This document shows, piece after piece, positions 40,325 to 50,836 of a stretch of 64,000 bases of DNA. Position numbers and translations under genes: made by a program. The stretch covers positions 62,001 through 126,000 of the forward strand of contig NC_085116.1 of assembly GCF_030269925.1 (NCBI RefSeq), in the 5' to 3' direction. Below the pieces are notes generated by a model. The model ran no database searches, was not told where the DNA came from, and was given only the letters and a program-made list of their open reading frames with translations. Position 1 is the first letter of the stretch; each line of letters opens with the position of its first letter. This DNA comes from Bombyx mori. Lineage: Eukaryota > Arthropoda > Insecta > Lepidoptera > Bombycidae.

Positions 40325-41096
40325 TTTTTTTTTTTTTTTTTTTTTTTTCTTTTTTTTCTTTTTTTTTTTTTCGGGTAGAGGGCCGAACCTCCTACGAGGT
40401 CCCCGCGCAAAAGGGGCGCGCGGGGTATGTGAGACTCAACGATCTGCATGGTGTTGTGAGCAGACCGCGGGCCCAAGGATTTTAGAGCCCACCCACTAAA
40501 CGACTCCTCTGCACTCTTACACCCGACGTCCGATCCCCTCCGAGGTCAAAACCCGGATGAGGTAGGGGGGCTACCGCGGTCAACACTACAACCAGACGGC
40601 GCGGCTCACCCCAAGGACGCCCAGCCGACGGAGCCTTCGAGGCGAATCGAAGGCTCTGAAACGTCGGCCGTCTCGGTACGGCAGCCCGTCGGGCCGCCCA
40701 GACGGTGCCGCTGGTGTCCCGGAATACCCCGCTGGACCAGAACCAGCCTGCCGGGTCGGGACGCGATACACCGTCGACCGGTCGCTCTAATCACTCCACG
40801 GCAGCGCGCTAGAGTGCTGGTAGCGCGCCGCGCGGCCTCACCCCCTCAGGTCGCCCCTTGACCTTCACCGGGGGGAGGCCGCCACCTACAGGGGCCGGGA
40901 CGTACGGGCGTATTCCCGCCTCCGGCCCCCGGCTCGACGGCGACGGATCGGTGCGGAAAGGGAAGAGCTCTCCCTCTCTCGCTCCGCCGCCTCCTTCTGC
41001 GAGATGGTGGACTCGCAGAAGTCGAGCATCGCCTTCCAGGACGCGTCGCTGCCGAGCATCGTAGCCACGACGCGCGGCAGCGAGAGGTCCTCTCCA
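40325..41096 (-). mobile_element. Very short 5'-truncated SART copy E8
   Basis: A 47-nt T tract (40325-40371) with C at 40349 and 40358, then 3' UTR 40372-40885 and ~69 ORF2 codons. The right junction is gagggaacctaacc (14 nt). Its first g matches the last base of the E7 body rather than E8's own sequence, so E8 inserted after E7. Confidence 0.9.
40886..41096 (-). pseudogene. SART ORF2 extreme C-terminal remnant (E8)
   Basis: About 69 codons (residues ~1013-1081), ending in the basic tail. It lies beyond the CCHC motif, so no known functional site remains. Confidence 0.9.
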
Positions 41097-41108
41097 GAGG
41101 GAACCTAA

Positions 41109-41110
<2 letters not shown>

Positions 41111-41146
<36 letters not shown>

Positions 41147-42867
41147 CGGGTAGAGGGCCGAACCTCCTACGAGGTCCCCGCGCAAAAGGGGCGCGCGGGG
41201 TATGTGAGACTCAACGATCTGCATGGTGTTGTGAGCAGACCGCGGGCCCAAGGATTTTAGAGCCCACCCACTAAACGACTCCTCTGCACTCTTACACCCG
41301 ACGTCCGATCCCCTCCGAGGTCAGAACCCGGATGAGGTAGGGGGGCTACCGCGGTCAACACTACAACCAGACGGCGCGGCTCACCCCAAGGACGCCCAGC
41401 CGACGGAGCCTTCGAGGCGAATCGAAGGCTCTGAAACGTCGGCCGTCTCGGTACGGCAGCCCGTCGGGCCGCCCAGACGGTGCCGCTGGTGTCCCGGAAT
41501 ACCCCGCTGGACCAGAACCAGCCTGCCGGGTCGGGACGCGATACACCGTCGACCGGTCGCTCTATTCACTCCACGGCAGCGCGCTAGAGTGCTGGTAGCG
41601 CGCCGCGCGGCCTCACCCCCTCAGGTCGCCCCTTGACCTTCACCGGGGGGAGGCCGCCACCTACAGGGGCCGGGACGTACGGGCGTATTCCCGCCTCCGG
41701 CCCCCGGCTCGACGGCGACGGATCGGTGCGGAAAGGGAAGAGCTCTCCCTCTCTCGCTCCGCCGCCTCCTTCTGCGATATGGTGGACTCGCAGAAGTCGA
41801 GCATCGCCTTCCAGGACGCGTCGCTGCCGAGCATCGTAGCCACGACGCGCGGCAGCGAGAGGTCCTCTCCAATGACCGCGACGAGGGCGGCGCGTTGCTC
41901 GTCGAATCCAGAGCAACGCGCCAGCGTGTGTTCCGCTGTGTCTTCCTCGTCGCGGTCCGCGCAGTGGTGGCACTGCGCCGTCGGTTCCCTTCCGGCTATC
42001 TTGTGCAAGTACCGGCCGAAACAACCATGGCCGGTAAGCATCTGCGTTAGCCGGAAGGTGAGGCATCCGCGGTCGCGGCCCACCCAGTCCGCGAGAACCG
42101 GGCGGACCGCCTCGACGGTTCGGAGGCCGGCCGACGGGTCCGCCAAGCGGCGAGACCACGCCTCCAGCACGGACCGCCGAGAGTGGAGCCTCCGCGCTCG
42201 AACTACACCTTCGCCGGGGCGCCCTTCCCCCCTAGAGCGGAGGTCGCTACGCCACCTGTAATCGGCAGCGAGCGCCTCCGCCTCCAGGTCCCAGGGTGGC
42301 GCCCCGGCGAGCAAGCACGCCGCCTCGAAGGAGACGGTGCGGTATCCTCGGATCGCCCTGACCGCGATCGCACGCTGCGGACGTCGCAGAGCCGCGACGT
42401 TCTTGCGGGTCAGGGCGCGGCACCATACGGGAGCCCCGTATAGTGCCATCGACCGCACCACCCCCATGTAGAGGCGGCGCGCCACCTGATCGGGACCCCC
42501 GACGTTTGGAAGCAGCCGGCTCAGAGAGCCGGCCGTCGCCATCAGTCGAGGGCCCAACTTCTCAAAGTGAGCGCGGAAGTTCCACCGACTATCCAGTTCG
42601 AGGCCGAGGTACCGAAGACCGGTCACCCCAACCCCGACGCGGACGCCTCCGATCACGAGGTGGGCACCCACAGGCGGCGCTCGTCCCGGCCCGTGAAAAA
42701 GCAGGGCCTGGGTTTTATCGAGCGCCACCTCGAGCCCCAACCGTCGGATCCTAGTGACGACGTGTGCCACGCCTGCGCACGCCAGACGGGCAGACTCCCG
42801 GTAGTCCCTCCCCGGAGCCACGACCAACGTGTCGTCGGCGTAACATATTACGCTCAGCCCGGGGAGG
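41111..42867 (-). mobile_element. 5'-truncated SART copy E9
   Basis: Poly-T of 36 (41111-41146), 3' UTR 41147-41660, ORF2 to 42867. Flanks are agggaacctaacc at 41098-41110 and 42868-42880; the right side carries ten further telomeric bases before E10. Sequence variants match E1, but the 5' truncation point differs, so these are separate insertions from one source. Confidence 0.92.
41661..42867 (-). pseudogene. SART ORF2 fragment from YADD to C-terminus (E9)
   Basis: About 401 codons (residues ~681-1081). The truncation leaves the YADD box (42831-42842) close to the new 5' end but removes the D597 motif and the endonuclease. Non-functional. Confidence 0.9.
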
Positions 42868-42871
42868 AGGG

Positions 42872-42890
42872 AACCTAACCTAACCTAACC
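42872..42890 (-). repeat. Telomeric TTAGG repeats between E9 and E10
   Basis: 19 nt of (CCTAA)n on the + strand, three full units plus four bases. This is the second-longest telomeric tract in the window. Confidence 0.9.
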
Positions 42891-45800
42891 TTTTTTTTTT
42901 TTTTTTTTTTTTTCGGGTAGAGGGCCGAACCTCCTACGAGGTCCCCGCGCAAAAGGGGCGCGCGGGGTATGTGAGACTCAACGATCTGCATGGTGTTGTG
43001 AGCAGACCGCGGGCCCAAGGATTTTAGAGCCCACCCACTAAACGACTCCTCTGCACTCTTACACCCGACGTCCGATCCCCTCCGAGGTCAAAACCCGGAT
43101 GAGGTAGGGGGGCTACCGCGGTCAACACTACAACCAGACGGCGCGGCTCACCCCAAGGACGCCCAGCCGACGGAGCCTTCGAGGCGAATCGAAGGCTCTG
43201 AAACGTCGGCCGTCTCGGTACGGCAGCCCGTCGGGCCGCCCAGACGGTGCCGCTGGTGTCCCGGAATACCCCGCTGGACCAGAACCAGCCTGCCGGGTCG
43301 GGACGCGATACACCGTCGACCGGTCGCTCTAATCACTCCACGGCAGCGCGCTAGAGTGCTGGTAGCGCGCCGCGCGGCCTCACCCCCTCAGGTCGCCCCT
43401 TGACCTTCACCGGGGGGAGGCCGCCACCTACAGGGGCCGGGACGTACGGGCGTATTCCCGCCTCCGGCCCCCGGCTCGACGGCGACGGATCGGTGCGGAA
43501 AGGGAAGAGCTCTCCCTCTCTCGCTCCGCCGCCTCCTTCTGCGAGATGGTGGACTCGCAGAAGTCGAGCATCGCCTTCCAGGACGCGTCGCTGCCGAGCA
43601 TCGTAGCCACGACGCGCGGCAGCGAGAGGTCCTCTCCAATGACCGCGACGAGGGCGGCGCGTTGCTCGTCGAATCCAGAGCAACGCGCCAGCGTGTGTTC
43701 CGCTGTGTCTTCCTCGTCGCGGTCCGCGCAGTGGTGGCACTGCGCCGTCGGTTCCCTTCCGGCTATCTTGTGCAAGTACCGGCCGAAACAACCATGGCCG
43801 GTAAGCATCTGCGTTAGCCGGAAGGTGAGGCATCCGCGGTCGCGGCCCACCCAGTCCGCGAGAACCGGGCGGACCGCCTCGACGGTTCGGAGGCCGGCCG
43901 ACGGGTCCGCCAAGCGGCGAGACCACGCCTCCAGCACGGACCGCCGAGAGTGGAGCCTCCGCGCTCGAACTACACCTTCGCTGGGGCGCCCTTCCCCCCT
44001 AGAGCGGAGGTCGCTACGCCACCGGTAATCGGCAGCGAGCGCCTCCGCCTCCAGGTCCCAGGGTGGCGCCCCGGCGAGCAAGCACGCCGCCTCGAAGGAG
44101 ACGGTGCGGTATCCTCGGATCGCCCTGACCGCGATCGCGCGCTGCGGACGTCGCAGCGCCGCGACGTTCTCGCGGGTCAGGGCGTGGCACCATACGGGAG
44201 CCCCGTATAGTGCCATCGACCGCACCACCCCCATGTAGAGGCGGCGCGCCACCTGATCGGGACCCCCGACGTTTGGAAGCAGCCGGCTCAGAGAGCCGGC
44301 CGTCGCCATCAGTCGAGGGCCCAACTTCTCAAAGTGAGCGCGGAAGTTCCACCGACCATCCAGTTCGAGGCCGAGGTACCGAAGACCGGTCACCCCGACC
44401 CCGACGCGGACGCCTCCGATCACGAGGTGGGCACCCAGAGGCGGCGCTCGTCCCGGCCCGTGAAACATCAGGGCCTGGGTTTTGTCGAGCGCCACCTCGA
44501 GCCCCAACCGTCGGATCCTGGTGACGACGTGTGCCACGCCTGCGCACGCCAGACGGGCAGACTCCCGGTAGTCCCTCCCCGGAGCTACGATCAACGTGTC
44601 GTCAGCGTAACAAATTACGCTGAGCCCGGGGAGGGGTCCCCGAATGACGCCCCGCAGGACCCAGTCGTAGCCGATGTTCCACAGCAGGGGGCCCAGGACG
44701 GACCCCTGCGGAACACCGCGCTCGACGGGGAAGCGGTACATCGCCCCACCGTGTCCGATGCACTGGATCGACCTGCCCTCGAGGTAGGAGCCGATCAGTC
44801 GGCGGAGGTATGCGGGGACGCCGTGATACTCCAGCGCCCCCGCGATCACCGACCAGGGCAGGGTGTTGAAGGCGTTCCTTACATCTAAGGATAACGCCAT
44901 CGCCACCCCGCCCCGGGATACGGCTTCGTCGGAGAGGGCCCGCACGCGCAGAATTGCGTCGATAGTCGAGCGGCCCTCTCTGAAGCCGTATTGCTCCGCC
45001 GAAAGATCGGGACCCGTCTCGGTCAGGTGCCGGACGATGCGGGCCGCGACGATTCTCTCGAGCATCTTGCCCGCTTCGTCCAGCAACACGATGGGGCGAT
45101 AGCCCGCGGGTGAGTCCGCGGGGCGCCCGTCCTTCCGCAGAAGGACCAGTCTGCCCGTCTTCCATTTCGACGGGAACCGTCCCGACTCGAGGCACGCTTC
45201 GAAAAGCCCCCCGAGCCGGTCCCCTAGGGCCTCGAAGGCCAAGCTCCAGACCCGGCCGTGAACGCCGTCAGGGCCGGGGGCCGTGTCCTTCGCTCTCATT
45301 TTGGACACGGCCGCATGGATCTCCGCCCCCGTAATAGGGGGAGGGGGCTCCTCGGCAGCGGGAACGCTGGGGCGACGTGGAGGTGTGCCCCACGTGGCGT
45401 CCATCTGGGGGGGCTCAAAGTCCCCCCCCGCTGCCGGCGGGAAAAGCGCGGAAACTATCTCCCGCAGCTGCCGAGGCTGGAGCCGCTCGGTCACCGGGAG
45501 CGCCCACGGCTGCAGTTTTCTGCGAACCATCTTGTATGGGCGCCCCCAGGGATCTTCGTCGAGCGACTCCAGGAGAGTCTTCATGCTCTGCTTCTTGGCC
45601 TCGCCGATGGCCAGCTGCAGCGCCGTCTGTTTTTGACGACAGTCAGCGTGCAGCCGGGCCGCCGTCTCCGCGAACGTAGCGTCGCGACGACGGCGGCGGC
45701 GGTGGCGTGCGCTCCGGCGGCGCGCCCTCACGCACTCCTCACGGAGTCTCGCGATCTCGGGCGACCACCAGAACGCACCCCCACGTGGTGCTCGGGGGCC

Positions 45801-45943
45801 GACCCGGGGCATGGCGGCATCACAAATGTTTGCCATGGTGCCCCGGAACCAGTCGACCTCCGCATCCACGTCCGCGAGCCGCGCGGGTTTTGGCGCCCAC
45901 GCAGCAACAGCGGCCGCCTCCATCAGCAACTCCTTGTTCATCC
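42891..45943 (-). mobile_element. 5'-truncated SART copy E10
   Basis: Poly-T 42891-42913, 3' UTR 42914-43427, ORF2 to 45943. The right junction retains only aacc (45944-45947) before E11's poly-T, so the shared flank is about 4 nt. Variants group it with E4, E6 and E8 (for example gtcaaaaccc near 43089). Confidence 0.92.
43428..45943 (-). pseudogene. SART ORF2 fragment, residues ~244-1081 (E10)
   Basis: Longest truncated ORF2: complete RT and CCHC, no endonuclease. By chance the frame continues upstream through the telomeric remnant (Gly-Trp) and the E11 poly(A) (Lys run) into E11's 3' UTR, giving an 881-codon chimeric frame to 46073. An internal Met lies right at the truncation point (MNKELL). 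Expression is not indicated by anything visible. Confidence 0.88.
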
Positions 45944-45947
45944 AACC
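45934..45947. repeat. Target-site duplication of E11, left copy
   Basis: ttgttcatccaacc, 14 nt: ten bases of E10's truncated ORF2 plus aacc. Repeated at 47409-47422 on the other side of E11. Confidence 0.92.
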
Positions 45948-47408
45948 TTTTTTTTTTTTTTTTTTTTTCGGGTAGAGGGCCGAACCTCCTACGAGGTCCC
46001 CGCGCAAAAGGGGCGCGCGGGGTATGTGAGACTCAACGATCTGCATGGTGTTGTGAGCAGACCGCGGGCCCAAGGATTTTAGGACCCACCCACTAAACGA
46101 CTCCCCTGCACTCTTACACCCGACGTCCGATCCCCTCCGAGGTCAGAACCCGGATGAGGTAGGGGGGCTACCGCGGTCAACACTACAACCAGACGGCGCG
46201 GCTCACCCCAAGGACGCCCAGCCGACGGAGCCTTCGAGGCGAATCGAAGGCTCTGAAACGTCGGCCGTCTCGGTACGGCAGCCCGTCGGGCCGCCCAGAC
46301 GGTGCCGCTGGTGTCCCGGAATACCCCGCTGGACCAAAACCAGCCTGCCGGGTCGGGACGCGATACACCGTCGACCGGTCGCTCTAATCACTCCACGGCG
46401 GCGCGCTAGAGTGCTGGTAGCGCGCCGCGCGGCCTCACCCCCTCAGGTCGCCCCTTGACCTTCACCGGGGGGAGGCCGCCACCTACAGGGGCCGGGACGT
46501 ACGGGCGTATTCCCGCCTCCGGCCCCCGGCTCGACGGCGACGGATCGGTGCGGAAAGGGAAGAGCTCTCCCTCTCTCGCTCCGCCGCCTCCTTCTGCGAT
46601 ATGGTGGACTCGCAGAAGTCGAGCATCGCCTTCCAGGACGCCTCGCTGCCGAGCATCGTAGCCACGACGCGCGGCAGCGAGAGGTCCTCTCCAATGACCG
46701 CGACGAGGGCGGCGCGTTGCTCGTCAAATCCAGAGCAACGCGCCAATGCGTGTTCCGCTGTGTCTTCCTCGTCGCGGTCAGCGCAGTGGTGGCACTGCGC
46801 CGTCGGTTCCCTTCCGGCTATTTTGAAAAGGTACCGGCCAAAACAACCATGGCCGGTCAACATTTGCGTCAGCCGGAAGGTGAGGCATCCGCGGTCGCGG
46901 CCCACCCAGTCCGCGAGAACCGGGCGGACCGCCTCGACGGTACGGAGGCCGGCCGACGGGTCCGCCAAGCGGCGAGACCACGCCTCCAGCACGGACCGCC
47001 GAGATTGGAGCCTCCGCGCTCGAACTACTCCTTCGCCGGGGCGCCCTTCCCCCCTAGAACGAAGGTCGCTTCGCCACCGGTAATCGGCAGCGAGCGCCTC
47101 CGCCTCCAGGTCCCAGGGTGGCGCCCCGGCGAGCAAGCACGCCGCCTCGAAGGAGACGGTGCGGTATCCTCGGATCGCCCTGACCGCGATCGCGCGCTGC
47201 GGACGTCGCAGCGCCGCGACGTTCTTGCGGGTCAGGGCGTGGCACCATACGGGAGCCCCGTATAGTGCCATCGACCGCACCACCCCCATGTAGAGGCGGC
47301 GCGCCACCTGATCGGGACCCCCGACGTTTGGAAGCAGCCGGCTCAAAGAGCCGGCCGTCGCCATCAGTCGAGGGCCCAACTTCGCAAAGTGAGCGCGGAA
47401 GTTCCACC
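45948..47408 (-). mobile_element. 5'-truncated SART copy E11, nested at E10/E12 junction
   Basis: Poly-T 45948-45968, 3' UTR 45969-46482, ORF2 to 47408. Flanked by a 14-nt direct repeat containing E10 sequence, proving it inserted after E10 and at a site with only GGTT of telomeric sequence. Its many private substitutions (for example tcaaatccag near 46723) are shared with E13. Confidence 0.93.
46483..47408 (-). pseudogene. SART ORF2 C-terminal fragment (E11)
   Basis: About 308 codons (residues ~774-1081) open to the stop. Contains the post-RT region and CCHC; no catalytic motifs. Confidence 0.9.
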
Positions 47409-47422
47409 TTGTTCATCCAACC
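47409..47422. repeat. Target-site duplication of E11, right copy
   Basis: ttgttcatccaacc; in uninterrupted elements the E11 sequence at this point would read gaccatcc, so these bases are foreign to E11 and come from E10. Confidence 0.92.
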
Positions 47423-48729
47423 TTTTTTTTTTTTTTTTTTTTTTCGGGTAGAGGGCCGAACCTCCTACGAGGTCCCCGCGCAAATGGGGCGCGCGGGGTA
47501 TGTGAGACTCAACGATCTGCATGGTGTTGTGAGCAGACCGCGGGCCCAAGGATTTTAGAGCCCACCCACTAAACGACTCCTCTGCACTCTTACACCCGAC
47601 GTCCGATCCCCTCCGAGGTCAGAACCCGGATGAGGTAGGGGGGCTACCGCGGTCAACACTACAACCAGACGGCGCGGCTCACCCCAAGGACGCCCAGCCG
47701 ACGGAGCCTTCGAGGCGAATCGAAGGCTCTGAAACGTCGGCCGTCTCGGTACGGCAGCCCGTCGGGCCGCCCAGACGGTGCCGCTGGTGTCCCGGAATAC
47801 CCCGCTGGACCAGAACCAGCCTGCCGGGTCGGGACGCGATACACCGTCGACCGGTCGCTCTATTCACTCCACGGCAGCGCGCTAGAGTGCTGGTAGCGCG
47901 CCGCGCGGCCTCACCCCCTCAGGTCGCCCCTTGACCTTCACCGGGGGGAGACCGCCACCTACAGGGGCCGGGACGTACGGGCGTATTCCCGCCTCCGGCC
48001 CCCGGCTCGACGGCGACGGATCGGTGCGGAAAGGGAAGAGCTCTCCCTCTCTCGCTCCGCCGCCTCCTTCTGCGAGATGGTGGACTCGCAGAAGTCGAGC
48101 ATCGCCTTCCAGGACGCGTCGCTGCCGAGCATCGTAGCCACGACGCGCGGCAGCGAGAGGTCCTCTCCAATGACCGCGACGAGGGCGGCGCGTTGCTCGT
48201 CGAATCCAGAGCAACGCGCCAGCGTGTGTTCCGCTGTGTCTTCCTCGTCGCGGTCCGCGCAGTGGTGGCACTGCGCCGTCGGTTCCCTTCCGGCTATCTT
48301 AAAGAGGTACCGGCCAAAACACCCATGGCCGGTCAACATCTGCGTCAGCCGGAAGGTGAGGCATCCGCGGTCGCGGCCCACCCAGTCCGCGAGGACCGGA
48401 CGGACCGCCTCGACGGTACGGAGGCCGGCCGACGGGTCCGCCAAGCGGCGAGACCACGCCTCCAGCACGGACCGCCGAGATTGGAGCCTCCGCGCTCGAA
48501 CTACTCCTTCGCCGGGGCGCCCTTCCCCCCTAGAGCGGAGGTCGCTACGCCACCGGTAATCGGCAGCGAGCGCCTCCGCCTCCAGGTCCCAGGGTGGCGC
48601 CCCGGCGAGCAAGCACGCCGCCTCGAAGGAGACGGTGCGGTATCCTCGGATCGCCCTGACCGCGATCGCGCGCTGCGGACGTCGCAGCGCCGCGACGTTC
48701 TCGCGGGTCAGGGCGTGGCACCATACGGG
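47423..48729 (-). mobile_element. 5'-truncated SART copy E12
   Basis: Poly-T 47423-47444, 3' UTR 47445-47958, ORF2 to 48729, then aacc (48730-48733). Before E11 inserted, its left flank would have been E10 plus aacc, so only a ~4 nt duplication is seen. Confidence 0.9.
47959..48729 (-). pseudogene. SART ORF2 C-terminal fragment (E12)
   Basis: About 256 codons (residues ~826-1081). Includes the CCHC motif; endonuclease and RT motifs absent. Confidence 0.88.
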
Positions 48730-48733
48730 AACC
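48720..48733. repeat. Target-site duplication of E13, left copy
   Basis: accatacgggaacc, 14 nt: ten bases of E12 ORF2 plus aacc. Repeated at 50277-50290. Confidence 0.92.
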
Positions 48734-50276
48734 TTTTTTTTTTTTTTTTTTTTTTTTTTTCGGGTAGAGGGCCGAACCTCCTACGAGGTCCCCGCGCAAA
48801 AGGGGCGCGCGGGGTATGTGAGACTCAACGATCTGCATGGTGTTGTGAGCAGACCGCGGGCCCAAGGATTTTAGAGCCCACCCACTAAACGACTCCTCTG
48901 CACTCTTACACCCGACGTCCGATCCCCTCCGAGGTCAGAACCCGGATGAGGTAGGGGGGCTACCGCGGTCAACACTACAACCAGACGGCGCGGCTCACCC
49001 CAAGGACGCCCAGCCGACGGAGCCTTCGAGGCGAATCGAAGGCTCTGAAACGTCGGCCGTCTCGGTACGGCAGCCCGTCGGGCCGCCCAGACGGTGCCGC
49101 TGGTGTCCCGGAATACCCCGCTGGACCAAAACCAGCCTGCCGGGTCGGGACGCGATACACCGTCGACCGGTCGCTCTAATCACTCCACGGCGGCGCGCTA
49201 GAGTGCTGGTAGCGCGCCGCGCGGCCTCACCCCCTCAGGTCGCCCCTTGACCTTCACCGGGGGGAGGCCGCCACCTACAGGGGCCGGGACGTACGGGCGT
49301 ATTCCCGCCTCCGGCCCCCGGCTCGACGGCGACGGATCGGTGCGGAAAGGGAAGAGCTCTCCCTCTCTCGCTCCGCCGCCTCCTTCTGCGATATGGTGGA
49401 CTCGCAGAAGTCGAGCATCGCCTTCCAGGACGCCTCGCTGCCGAGCATCGTAGCCACGACGCGCGGCAGCGAGAGGTCCTCTCCAATGACCGCGACGAGG
49501 GCGGCGCGTTGCTCGTCAAATCCAGAGCAACGCGCCAATGCGTGTTCCGCTGTGTCTTCCTCGTCGCGGTCAGCGCAGTGGTGGCACTGCGCCGTCGGTT
49601 CCCTTCCGGCTATTTTGAAAAGGTACCGGCCAAAACAACCATGGCCGGTCAACATTTGCGTCAGCCGGAAGGTGAGGCATCCGCGGTCGCGGCCCACCCA
49701 GTCCGCGAGAACCGGGCGGACCGCCTCGACGGTACGGAGGCCGGCCGACGGGTCCGCCAAGCGGCGAGACCACGCCTCCAGCACGGACCGCCGAGATTGG
49801 AGCCTCCGCGCTCGAACTACTCCTTCGCCGGGGCGCCCTTCCCCCCTAGAACGAAGGTCGCTTCGCCACCGGTAATCGGCAGCGAGCGCCTCCGCCTCCA
49901 GGTCCCAGGGTGGCGCCCCGGCGAGCAAGCACGCCGCCTCGAAGGAGACGGTGCGGTATCCTCGGATCGCCCTGACCGCGATCGCGCGCTGCGGACGTCG
50001 CAGCGCCGCGACGTTCTTGCGGGTCAGGGCGTGGCACCATACGGGAGCCCCGTATAGTGCCATCGACCGCACCACCCCCATGTAGAGGCGGCGCGCCACC
50101 TGATCGGGACCCCCGACGTTTGGAAGCAGCCGGCTCAAAGAGCCGGCCGTCGCCATCAGTCGAGGGCCCAACTTCGCAAAGTGAGCGCGGAAGTTCCACC
50201 GACCATCCAGTTCGAGGCCGAGGTACCGAAGACCGGTCACCCCGACCCCGACGCAGACGCCTCCGATCACGAGGTG
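48734..50276 (-). mobile_element. 5'-truncated SART copy E13, nested at E12/E14 junction
   Basis: Poly-T 48734-48760, 3' UTR 48761-49274, ORF2 to 50276, bounded by the 14-nt direct repeat accatacgggaacc. It inserted after E12 and E14 were already adjacent. Nearly identical to E11 where they overlap. Confidence 0.93.
49275..50276 (-). pseudogene. SART ORF2 C-terminal fragment (E13)
   Basis: About 333 codons (residues ~749-1081), open to the stop, with CCHC but without YADD or endonuclease. Confidence 0.9.
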
Positions 50277-50288
50277 ACCATACGGGAA

Positions 50289-50290
<2 letters not shown>
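50277..50290. repeat. Target-site duplication of E13, right copy
   Basis: accatacgggaacc; intact elements read ggcaccc here, so the bases derive from E12. Confidence 0.92.
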
Positions 50291-50322
<32 letters not shown>

Positions 50323-50836
50323 CGGGTAGAGGGCCGAACCTCCTACGAGGTCCCCGCGCAAAAGGGGCGCGCGGGGTATGTGAGACTCAACGATCTGCAT
50401 GGTGTTGTGAGCAGACCGCGGGCCCAAGGATTTTAGAGCCCACCCACTAAACGACTCCTCTGCACTCTTACACCCGACGTCCGATCCCCTCCGAGGTCAG
50501 AACCCGGATGAGGTAGGGGGGCTACCGCGGTCAACACTACAACCAGACGGCGCGGCTCACCCCAAGGACGCCCAGCCGACGGAGCCTTCGAGGCGAATCG
50601 AAGGCTCTGAAACGTCGGCCGTCTCGGTACAGCAGCCCGTCGGGCCGCCCAGACGGTGCCGCTGGTGTCCCGGAATACCCCGCTGGACCAGAACCAGCCT
50701 GCCGGGTCGGGACGCGATACACCGTCGACCGGTCGCTCTATTCACTCCACGGCAGCGCGCTAGAGTGCTGGTAGCGCGCCGCGCGGCCTCACCCCCTCAG
50801 GTCGCCCCTTGACCTTCACCGGGGGGAGGCCGCCAC

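Larger units (their letters stand above)
24241..42880. repeat. Chain of direct repeats agggaacctaacc marking serial insertions E5-E9
   Basis: The 13-mer occurs at 24241-24253, 25308-25320, 37400-37412, 40312-40324, 41098-41110 and 42868-42880, once at each boundary from E4/E5 to E9/E10. aacctaacc is telomeric, ggg is the first bases of a full-length SART 5' end (E3), and the a is the last base of truncated E4. None of these belongs to the 5' ends of E5-E9, so it is a copied target site. Confidence 0.9.
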
